From an uncultured Pseudomonas sp. (GTDB lineage: Bacteria; Pseudomonadota; Gammaproteobacteria; Pseudomonadales; Pseudomonadaceae), in contig NZ_CAJYDW010000006.1 in NCBI RefSeq assembly GCF_913774235.1, positions 124,001 through 188,000 of the forward strand: a stretch of 64,000 bases of DNA, read 5' to 3'. This document shows positions 57,507 through 64,000 of this stretch, piece after piece. The position numbers and the translations under genes are program-made. The notes beneath the pieces are model-generated. The model made no database searches and was not told the DNA's origin. It worked only from the letters and a program-made list of their open reading frames with translations. Positions within the stretch are counted from its first letter, which is position 1. Each line of letters begins with the position of its first letter.

Positions 57507-60500
57507 ATGAAAAGAATGCTCATCAACGCGACCCAGCCCGAGGAATTGCGGGTTGCCCTGGTCGACGGTCAACGCCTGTTCGACCTGGACATCGAGTCCG
57601 GTGCCCGCGAACAGAAAAAGGCCAACATCTACAAAGGCCGCATCACCCGCATCGAACCCAGCCTGGAAGCCGCCTTCGTCGACTTCGGCGCCGATCGCCA
57701 CGGCTTCCTCCCGCTGAAGGAAATCTCCCGGGAATACTTCAAGAAGAACCCGGAAGGCCGCGTCAACATCAAGGAAGTGCTCTCCGAAGGCCAGGAAGTA
57801 GTCGTCCAGGTCGAAAAGGAAGAGCGCGGCAACAAGGGCGCCGCCCTGACCACCTTCATCAGCCTCGCCGGTCGCTATCTGGTGCTGATGCCCAACAATC
57901 CCCGCGCGGGCGGCATCTCCCGCCGCATCGAGGGTGAAGAGCGCAACGAACTGCGCGAAGCCTTGAACGGCCTGGACGCCCCCGGCGACATGGGCCTGAT
58001 CGTGCGAACCGCCGGCCTGGGCCGCAGCACCGAAGAACTGCAGTGGGACCTCGACTACCTGCTGCAACTCTGGTCCGCGATCACCGAAGCCTCGGGCGAG
58101 CGCAAGGGCCCCTTCCTGATCTATCAGGAAAGCAACGTCATCATTCGCGCCATCCGCGACTACCTGCGCCAGGACATCGGTGAAGTCCTGATCGACAGCG
58201 TCGAAGCCCAGGAAGAAGCCCTGAGCTTCATCCGCCAGGTGATGCCGCAGTACGCCAGCAAGATCAAGCTGTACCAGGACAGCGTCCCGCTGTTCAATCG
58301 CTTCCAGATCGAAAGCCAGATCGAGACCGCCTTCCAGCGCGAAGTGAAGCTGCCGTCGGGCGGCTCCATCGTCATCGACCCCACCGAAGCCCTGGTGTCC
58401 ATCGACATCAACTCGGCGCGCGCCACCAAGGGCGGTGACATCGAAGAAACCGCCCTGCAGACCAACCTGGAAGCGGCTGAGGAAATCGCCCGCCAGCTGC
58501 GTCTGCGCGACATCGGCGGCCTGATCGTCATCGACTTCATCGACATGACTCCGGTGAAGAACCAGCGCGCCGTGGAAGACCGCGTCCGCGAAGCCCTGGA
58601 AGCCGACCGCGCCCGCGTGCAGATCGGTCGTATCTCCCGCTTCGGCCTGCTGGAAATGTCTCGTCAGCGCCTGCGCCCTTCCCTGCGCGAGACCAGCGGC
58701 ATCGTCTGCCCGCGCTGCAACGGCCAGGGCATCATCCGCGACGTGGAATCCCTGTCGCTGGCCATCCTGCGCCTGATCGAAGAGGAAGCCCTGAAGGATC
58801 GCACCGCCGAGGTTCGCGCCCACGTGCCGATCCAGGTCGCCTCCTTCCTGCTCAACGAGAAGCGCAACAGCATCACCAAGATCGAGCTGCGCACCCGCGT
58901 GCGCATCATCATCCTGCCGGATGACCACATCGAGACTCCGCACTTCGAAGTGCAGCGCCTGCGTGACGACAATCCCGAGCTGCTGAACAGCCAGTCCAGC
59001 TACGAGATGGCCAACACCGAAGCCGAGGAAGTGTTGCCGGTTAGCTCCACCCGGACCCTGGTGCGCCAGGAAGCCGCGGTGAAGGTAGCGCCCGAGCGCG
59101 CCCCGGCACCGACATCCGTCACCGCCGACGTCGTGACCCCGGCCGCCCCGGTGGCAGTCAAGCCGGCCGCCGAGCCCAATCTGTTCAAGGGCCTGGTGAA
59201 GTCCCTGGTCAGCCTGTTCGCCGGCAAGACCGAAGAGCAGCCGCTGGCCGACAAGACTATCGCCACCCCCGAAGCGACCAAGAGCAGCGACGAGCAGCGC
59301 CGCCAGGACGAACGCCGTAACGGCCGCCAGCAGAATCGCCGCCGCGAAGGCCGTCGCGATGACGAGCGCAAGCCCCGCGAAGAACGCCAGCCGCGCGCCG
59401 ACCGTGGCGAACGCAGCGATCGTCCGGCTCGGGAAGAGCGCAAGCCGCGTGAAGAGCGTCAGCCTCGCGAGGAGCGTCAACCCCGTGAAGAGCGGGTCGC
59501 TCGCGAAGACCGCCAGCCGCGTGAAGAGCGCCAACCGCGCGAGGAACGCGCCAACCGCGAGGAGCGCCAACCCCGCGAGGAACGCGCCGCTCGTGAAGAG
59601 CGTCAGCCCCGCGAAGAACGCGCCGCTCGCGAAGAGCGTCAGCCCCGTGAAGAGCGCCAGCCCAGCGAAGGGCGCGTGAGCGCCGAAGAGCGTCCGGCTC
59701 GCGAAGAGCGTCAGCCCCGCGAAGAGCGCAAGCCGCGCGAAGAGCGTCAGCCCCGTGAAGAACGCAAGGCTCGCGAAGAGCGTCAGGCTGCAGCCAGTGC
59801 CGAAGAGCTGAACGAAGAAGAAGTACTGGAAGGCAACGACGAACTGGAAGAAGGCGAAGAGCGTCCGCGTCGCCGTTCCCGTGGTCAGCGCCGTCGCAGC
59901 AACCGTCGCGAACGTCAGCGTGATGCCAATGGCAACTTCATCGACGACGAAGAGCAAACTGCTGTAGCCACCGACGCCCCTGTCGCGCCAGCCGCGGTCG
60001 CCCTGGGCACCGCCGTCGTGGTCAGCGAGAGCGTGACCGCCGTCGCCACCCAGGAAGAGGTCCGCGAAGCGCATCAGCAGGCGCCGGCAACTGTGGCCGA
60101 CACTCCCGCTGTTGAAGCTGCCGTGGAGACGTCGGCGGAACAGCCGATTGCCGAGGCACCTGCCCAGCCGGAAATCCTCACGCCCAGCGCGAGCCAGCTG
60201 CAGGACGAGCGTGCGCCGCACCAGGACGTGGAGATCGCCGCCCCGGTCGCCGAGCAGGTCGCCCCCGTGACGACCACGGCGCCCATCCCGGCTGCCCCGG
60301 TCGAGACCGAAGCCACCGAATCGGCCGCTGGTCGCGCCTCCAACGACCCACGTGAGCGTCGTCGCCGTGAGCGCCTGGCCCGCGAAGCCGAAGCGGCACG
60401 CGCCAAGCAGGCTGAGCAGGACGCTCAGGCACCCACCTTGGGCGCCATCGCCGAGACCGAGGAAACCTTCGCTACCGCAGCGGTAGGAACCGTGGAGCCG

Positions 60501-60752
60501 CAGGAGGCGCCTGCAGCTCAAGAGGAAGTCCCTGCCGCTGAAGCGGAATCGGCTCCGGTCGTGATCGAACAGCCCGCCGAAATCGCGCCCAGCGCAGCCC
60601 AGGAAGAACCGGCCGCTGTCGCTCCGCTTGCCGAGGAAGTCACCGCGCAGGAAGAGCCCAAGGCAGAGGCATCGACGGAAGAGGAAGCCAAGCGGGCGGA
60701 ATCCGAGCTCGAGCGCAAGCGCAACGAATCGCGGGAAAACCATCCCAGCTGA
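57507..60752 (+). CDS. rne: Ribonuclease E
   Basis: A 1081-residue endoribonuclease and degradosome scaffold. The catalytic half begins [21 protein letters not shown]; the S1 domain is near residues 35-110 ([32 protein letters not shown]). The metal-binding DNase I-like part contains [51 protein letters not shown], and the Zn-link is CPRCNGQG. From about residue 600 the C-terminal scaffold is disordered: a long Arg/Glu repeat tract (RNA binding), then an Ala/Glu/Pro-rich acidic tail. It ends just before a strong terminator. Confidence 0.98.
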   Translation: MKRMLINATQPEELRVALVDGQRLFDLDIESGAREQKKANIYKGRITRIEPSLEAAFVDFGADRHGFLPLKEISREYFKKNPEGRVNIKEVLSEGQEVVVQVEKEERGNKGAALTTFISLAGRYLVLMPNNPRAGGISRRIEGEERNELREALNGLDAPGDMGLIVRTAGLGRSTEELQWDLDYLLQLWSAITEASGERKGPFLIYQESNVIIRAIRDYLRQDIGEVLIDSVEAQEEALSFIRQVMPQYASKIKLYQDSVPLFNRFQIESQIETAFQREVKLPSGGSIVIDPTEALVSIDINSARATKGGDIEETALQTNLEAAEEIARQLRLRDIGGLIVIDFIDMTPVKNQRAVEDRVREALEADRARVQIGRISRFGLLEMSRQRLRPSLRETSGIVCPRCNGQGIIRDVESLSLAILRLIEEEALKDRTAEVRAHVPIQVASFLLNEKRNSITKIELRTRVRIIILPDDHIETPHFEVQRLRDDNPELLNSQSSYEMANTEAEEVLPVSSTRTLVRQEAAVKVAPERAPAPTSVTADVVTPAAPVAVKPAAEPNLFKGLVKSLVSLFAGKTEEQPLADKTIATPEATKSSDEQRRQDERRNGRQQNRRREGRRDDERKPREERQPRADRGERSDRPAREERKPREERQPREERQPREERVAREDRQPREERQPREERANREERQPREERAAREERQPREERAAREERQPREERQPSEGRVSAEERPAREERQPREERKPREERQPREERKAREERQAAASAEELNEEEVLEGNDELEEGEERPRRRSRGQRRRSNRRERQRDANGNFIDDEEQTAVATDAPVAPAAVALGTAVVVSESVTAVATQEEVREAHQQAPATVADTPAVEAAVETSAEQPIAEAPAQPEILTPSASQLQDERAPHQDVEIAAPVAEQVAPVTTTAPIPAAPVETEATESAAGRASNDPRERRRRERLAREAEAARAKQAEQDAQAPTLGAIAETEETFATAAVGTVEPQEAPAAQEEVPAAEAESAPVVIEQPAEIAPSAAQEEPAAVAPLAEEVTAQEEPKAEASTEEEAKRAESELERKRNESRENHPS
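59428..59790 (+). repeat. Tandem 15-base coding repeat in rne (REERQP-type tract)
   Basis: About two dozen consecutive five-residue units of the form REER plus Q/A/K plus P/A/N (for example [18 protein letters not shown]) are encoded by near-identical 15-base units GAAGAGCGTCAGCCC-like. The unit GARGARCGYCARCC recurs with silent variation. The tract encodes an arginine-rich RNA-binding segment of the RNase E scaffold. Such tandem units are prone to length change. Confidence 0.9.
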
Positions 60753-60770
60753 TTCTTGGCGTTAACGGAA

Positions 60771-60797
60771 AGGGGCGCTCAGGCGCCCCTTTTTTAT
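60771..60797 (+). terminator. Intrinsic terminator of rne
   Basis: AGGGGCGC / GCGCCCCT with loop TCAG is followed by TTTTTTAT, 18 bases after the rne stop. Confidence 0.93.
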
Positions 60798-61334
60798 CCC
60801 TGCGATTTCTCCATGCCTGCTCTCAAAGAGACCTAGCACTGAAGCCGTGCAGCGGAAATAGGATTCTTGCGCCACCGGCAAAGCCGGAGATAGCGGCTGA
60901 GCCTCCGGCGCTCAACCTAGAGCGACTGTCCAGGCTTTGCCGATAGCGCCCCCTCCCAACCAGAGCACTCAGCGATCTAAGACCCAAGCGCCTGCCAGGG
61001 TGGATCCGCCGCGCCCCATGGCACTCGGATACCCCAGACGCGACTTGAAGGCTGGGCCCTGGCGATGGCGCACCAACCCAACCAATAGCGCCTGGACGAT
61101 TCGACACCAGTAGGCACCAAGCTTAGCGAACGATGACAGGGCCTGCGCATTGGGGCTGCCAAAGGAAAGACTTCGCCCCCATTCGACAGCTATGCCCTTA
61201 GCGTCAACGCCCGCCCTGAACATTCGGACAGCAGACTGGCGAATCCATCCACCACCGACCTTTCAGCACGCTGCTTGAGCCAGGCCGCCAGCCAAGGCGC
61301 CATCCCGCCACTGTCAATAGAGAAATCCTGGGCA
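60798..61334. other. Orphan 0.5-kb spacer between rne and rpsI
   Basis: No convincing gene is seen. Minus-strand frames of 84-94 codons (60823-61107, 60969-61223) lack ribosome sites and known motifs. A short minus-strand reading near 61200-61330 (MAPWLAAWLKQRAERSVVDGFASLL) has coding-like composition but stops after about 37 codons. It may be a decayed gene fragment. The spacer coincides with a break in the gene order expected from P. aeruginosa. Confidence 0.4.
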
Positions 61335-61365
61335 TAAAAAAACCCAGCCACTTGGCTGGGTTTTT
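61335..61365 (-). terminator. Intrinsic terminator of rplM-rpsI
   Basis: AACCCAGCCA / TGGCTGGGTT with a CT centre lies 18 bases past the rpsI stop, with seven A residues on the plus strand, which read as the T-run for minus-strand transcription. The T-run on the other side makes it symmetrical. Confidence 0.92.
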
Positions 61366-61383
61366 CGAGCGAATCCCGAAGGA

Positions 61384-61776
61384 TTAACGCTTGGAGTACT
61401 GCGGACGCTTACGCGCTTTGCGCAGACCGACTTTCTTACGCTCGACTTCACGGGCGTCACGAGTGACGTAGCCGGCTTTGCGCAGGGAGCTGCGGTAGCC
61501 TTCGTCGTACTCGATCAGAGCGCGGGTGATGCCGTGACGGATGGCACCGGCCTGGCCGCTCACACCACCGCCAGCGACGGTAACGTAAACGTCGAACTTC
61601 TCCAGGGTCTCGGTCAGCTCGAGGGGCTGACGGACGACCATGCGCGCGGTTTCGCGGCCGAAGAAGGTATCCAGGGTGCGATCGTTGATGGAGATCTTGC
61701 CAGTGCCCGGACGGAGGAAGACACGAGCGGTGGCAGTCTTACGACGGCCGGTACCGTAATTTTGAGTTGCCGACAT
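61384..61776 (-). CDS. rpsI: Ribosomal protein uS9
   Basis: A 130-residue S9 protein: [39 protein letters not shown] starts it, and the C-terminal tail [15 protein letters not shown] contacts the P-site tRNA anticodon stem. It follows rplM by 15 bases in the universal rplM-rpsI operon. A ribosome site is weak (CGGGATAGTAGAAC), so translation may be coupled to rplM. Confidence 0.98.
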   Translation of the reverse strand: MSATQNYGTGRRKTATARVFLRPGTGKISINDRTLDTFFGRETARMVVRQPLELTETLEKFDVYVTVAGGGVSGQAGAIRHGITRALIEYDEGYRSSLRKAGYVTRDAREVERKKVGLRKARKRPQYSKR

Positions 61777-61791
61777 GTTCTACTATCCCGA

Positions 61792-62220
61792 TTAAAACTT
61801 GAGTTCTTGGGGCTGCTGAGCGGTGTGCGGATGGTTCGCACCCTTGTACACCTTGAGCTTGCGATACATGTCGCGGCCCAGCGGGTTCTTCGGCAGCATA
61901 CCCTTGACGGCGGTCTCGATGACGCGCTCGGGAGCACGGGCGATCAGCTTTTCGAAGTTGATCGACTTGATGCCACCCGGGAAACCGGAGTGATGGTAGT
62001 ACATTTTGTCGGTAGTCTTGGCACCGGTCACACGAACCTGCTCGGCGTTAATGACGACGATGTAGTCGCCAGTGTCAACGTGAGGGGTGTATTCGGGCTT
62101 GTGCTTGCCACGCAGGCGAGTGGCAATTTCAGTAGCCAGACGACCCAGAGTCTGGCCAGCAGCGTCGACGACGTACCAGTCGCGCTTAACGGTTTCCGGT
62201 TTTGCGGTGAAAGTTTTCAT
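61792..62220 (-). CDS. rplM: Ribosomal protein uL13
   Basis: A 142-residue L13 protein: [61 protein letters not shown] and [18 protein letters not shown]. It is the first gene of the operon, expressed from the promoter at 62392-62419 after a leader of about 165 nt. In E. coli the L13 protein represses its own mRNA through the leader; the same may apply here. Confidence 0.98.
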   Translation of the reverse strand: MKTFTAKPETVKRDWYVVDAAGQTLGRLATEIATRLRGKHKPEYTPHVDTGDYIVVINAEQVRVTGAKTTDKMYYHHSGFPGGIKSINFEKLIARAPERVIETAVKGMLPKNPLGRDMYRKLKVYKGANHPHTAQQPQELKF

Positions 62221-62391
62221 TCTCTATGGCCTCAGAGGCCGCCCTGGTAAAAAGACGGCAAATTCTACACAACAGTGCAACCCCAGACAAGTCAGGGGCA
62301 GCCGGAAACAGACGCTCTTCGGGGGCTCGGGTCGGCGTCCGCTACGGCGATCTCGGCAGGCTTAGGCATCCCCCGCCAAGAAAGCTGCGGC

Positions 62392-62419
62392 ATGATACCC
62401 GTTCAGGACGAAAAAGCAA
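62392..62419 (-). promoter_or_regulatory. Putative sigma-70 promoter of rplM-rpsI
   Basis: On the minus strand, TTGCTT (62419-62414) and TATCAT (62397-62392) stand 16 bases apart, with an AT-rich stretch (CAATTTTCTTTC-like) upstream that could be an UP element. The start of transcription is expected near 62385, giving a GC-rich leader of about 165 nt that may hold the L13 autoregulatory structure. Confidence 0.6.
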
Positions 62420-62426
62420 TTGAAAG

Positions 62427-63128
62427 TTAGAAAGAAAATAGCGCCTGGGTGGCCACCGACCCTTGACGGCGAGAGGCCAGGTGGTCCGCCAGCCGCGTCG
62501 GTTCCGGCAGCCGATGGCGCCTGACGCAGGCCATGACCAGCCTGGGAGCGGTGGCCAGGCTGACGCGATGACCGGGCGAGACGATCAGTGGCTTCACCCT
62601 GTCCTTGCTGCGCAGCACCGACCCTATCACCTCCCCCTGGCGATCCAGCAAGTCGACCTGAGCACCGCGGGTTTCGGCCAGTTCGCCGTGATGGCCGGTG
62701 AGAATCTTCTTGGCGACGCCGATGGTCGGTAGACCGGTGACCACCCCCAGATGAGCGGCGATGCCCAGGCGGCGCGGGTGAGCGATGCCATGGCCGTCGC
62801 AGAACACCAGCTCGGGCACCTCCGGCAGTTCCTCCAGCGCCTGGAGCAGCGCCGGGAGTTCGCGGAAGGACAGCAGCCCCGGCACATAGGGCATCACGGT
62901 AGGGATGCGGGCAATGGCATGGGCCAGGGGCTGCAGGGTCTCGGCATCCAGCAGGACGGCCACCGCGCGGGTGATTGCGCCGCCCTCCTCGAAGCCCACG
63001 TCGACCCCGGCGTAACGGCGCGGCGCACCGAAGTCGTCATCCAGGCGGACCTCGGTGGCCAGTTGCTTCTGCAGGATGCGCGCCTGGGCGGCCGAGCCGT
63101 CCCAGTCGGCGAAGGGGTTGGAATTCAC
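62427..63128 (-). CDS. nfi: Endonuclease V
   Basis: A 233-residue DNA repair nuclease that cuts near deaminated adenine (inosine). Catalytic acids are in [37 protein letters not shown] (Glu) and [24 protein letters not shown] (Asp); GVAKKIL is also conserved. GTG 63128 is chosen because TTGGGAGCTGCTC gives a ribosome site; the frame continues to a TTG at 63170. It is 55 bp downstream of zapE on the same strand. Confidence 0.94.
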   Translation of the reverse strand: MNSNPFADWDGSAAQARILQKQLATEVRLDDDFGAPRRYAGVDVGFEEGGAITRAVAVLLDAETLQPLAHAIARIPTVMPYVPGLLSFRELPALLQALEELPEVPELVFCDGHGIAHPRRLGIAAHLGVVTGLPTIGVAKKILTGHHGELAETRGAQVDLLDRQGEVIGSVLRSKDRVKPLIVSPGHRVSLATAPRLVMACVRRHRLPEPTRLADHLASRRQGSVATQALFSF

Positions 63129-63182
63129 GAGCAGCTCCCAAGCACCTGAGTCAAAGGATTGATCCTCCAACTCCGGCAGGGT

Positions 63183-64000
63183 TCAGGGCTTGTGCGGACG
63201 GGCCAGGTACTCGTGGGACTGCATCTCCAGCAGGCGGCTGAGGGTGCGCTGGAATTCGAACTCCAGCCGACCACCGGAATAGAGGTCCTTGAGCTCGACC
63301 TCGGCGGAGAGGATCAGCTTGACCTGGCGATCGTAGAATTCGTCGACCAGGTTGATGAAGCGCCGCGCCATGTCGTCCTTGAGGGCATCCATCCGCTCGA
63401 CATTGCTGACCAGCACGGTCTGGAAGATCTTGCCCAGCTCGATGTAGTCGTTCTGGCTGCGCGGACCGTCGCAGAGGGCACGGAAGTCGAACCAGGCGAC
63501 GTCTTCGCAGGTGCGGCGGGCACGGATCTCGCGGTTCTCGATCATCAGCGGCACGTCTTCGCAGAGATCGGTGCACTCGACGGTGAGCGAACGGAAGCTC
63601 TTGGCCATCGCCGCCTCGACGGCTTCACTCAGCGGATAATGGTAGAGCTGGGCCTGTTCCAGGGCACGCAGGCGATAGTCCACGCCGCTGTCGACGTTGA
63701 CGATCTCGGTGTGTTCCTTGAGCAGGGCGATGGCCGGCAGGAAGCGCGCGCGTTGCAGACCATCCTTGTAGAGACCGTCAGGCACAATGTTCGACGTGGC
63801 GACCAGACTGACGCCGTTCTTGAACAGCTCTTCCAGCAGGGTCGCCAGGATCATGGCGTCGGTGATGTCGGAGACGAAGAATTCGTCGAAGCAGATCACC
63901 CGCGCCTCGTCGGCGAAACGACGGGCAATGATGGTCAGCGGATTCTTCTCGCCCTTGAGGGTGCGCAGCTCTTCATGGACCCGCTTCATGAAGCGGTGGA
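63183..64000 (-). CDS. zapE: Cell division protein ZapE (AFG1-like ATPase), N-terminus beyond window
   Basis: The C-terminal 272 residues or so of an AFG1/LACE1-family P-loop ATPase; the frame runs to the window end. FHRFMKRVHEELRTLKGEKNPL, the Walker B segment VICFDEFFVSDITDAMILATLLEELF and SLVATSNIVPDGLYKDGLQRARFLPAI are characteristic. VLVSNVERMDALKDDMARRFINLVDEFYDRQVKLILSAE follows near the end. ZapE associates with and destabilises the FtsZ ring. The Walker A and N-terminus lie outside. Its last codons are separated from nfi by a short gap. Confidence 0.95.
   Translation of the reverse strand, partial: HRFMKRVHEELRTLKGEKNPLTIIARRFADEARVICFDEFFVSDITDAMILATLLEELFKNGVSLVATSNIVPDGLYKDGLQRARFLPAIALLKEHTEIVNVDSGVDYRLRALEQAQLYHYPLSEAVEAAMAKSFRSLTVECTDLCEDVPLMIENREIRARRTCEDVAWFDFRALCDGPRSQNDYIELGKIFQTVLVSNVERMDALKDDMARRFINLVDEFYDRQVKLILSAEVELKDLYSGGRLEFEFQRTLSRLLEMQSHEYLARPHKP

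Noticed and set aside
57417-60743. Long minus-strand frame (1108 codons) opposite rne
   Set aside because: It mirrors the codon pattern of RNase E, has Phe/Leu/Gly-rich low-complexity content, no ribosome site and no known domain.
60823-61223. Two overlapping minus-strand frames in the rne-rpsI spacer
   Set aside because: Different frames, no ribosome site and no family motif; at most remnants.

Overview
The window is a stretch of a GC-rich Pseudomonas-type chromosome. The diagnostic genes are oprI, cysB, the pilZ-holB-tmk-mltG-pabC-fabF-acpP-fabG-fabD-plsX-rpmF-yceD run, etfBA with ETF-ubiquinone oxidoreductase, tgpA, mltF2 and rne. Their order partly follows blocks that I recall from P. 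aeruginosa, but the blocks are joined differently. The L-arabinose cluster at the left suggests a saprophytic species, perhaps of the oryzihabitans type. That species guess is inference only. No rRNA, tRNA, prophage, CRISPR array or insertion sequence was recognised.

Region 1 (1-10.4 kb) is an accessory sugar-catabolism island. It holds the end of araF, then araG and araH (high-affinity L-arabinose ABC uptake), an IlvD-type arabonate dehydratase and a periplasmic aldose 1-epimerase. A FAH-fold 2-keto-3-deoxy-arabonate dehydratase (AraD1), alpha-ketoglutarate semialdehyde dehydrogenase and a divergent LysR regulator complete it. Together they support uptake and non-phosphorylative conversion of L-arabinose to 2-oxoglutarate. 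The first two steps (dehydrogenase, lactonase) are not in the window. A REP palindrome marks the border with core genes.

Region 2 (10.4-31.7 kb) carries cysB, a universal stress protein, a thioredoxin-like protein, DAHP synthase and a GNAT protein. The major lipoprotein gene oprI follows, facing an L,D-transpeptidase. Then come tesA divergent from ybbAP, greB, mltF2 divergent from tatD, a chemoreceptor, the MoxR/DUF58/TgpA operon, pyrF, and a LysR regulator divergent from a PACE-family efflux protein.

Region 3 (31.7-43.5 kb) has a Gfo/Idh/MocA oxidoreductase, a lipoprotein, a MocR regulator, etfBA divergent from ETF-QO (with a PsrA-like palindrome between them), a MITE-like repeat, DUF1285 and DUF4823 proteins, moaA, a TetR regulator, a class V aminotransferase and a candidate structured RNA.

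Region 4 (43.5-56.8 kb) is the fatty-acid/phospholipid, cell-envelope and DNA-replication block on the minus strand. maf is the only plus-strand gene there. sppA, a HAD phosphatase and rluC form an overlapping minus-strand operon.

Region 5 (56.8-64 kb) has rne with a promoter and a leader of about 645 nt, an orphan 0.5-kb spacer, rplM-rpsI, endonuclease V (nfi) and the C-terminal part of zapE, which runs off the window.

No clearly new multi-gene system was found. The most worthwhile signals are the missing canonical plsX start codon, the MITE-like element at 38.8 kb, the rne leader and arginine/glutamate repeat tract, the structured RNA candidate at 43.3 kb and the palindrome in the oprI leader.
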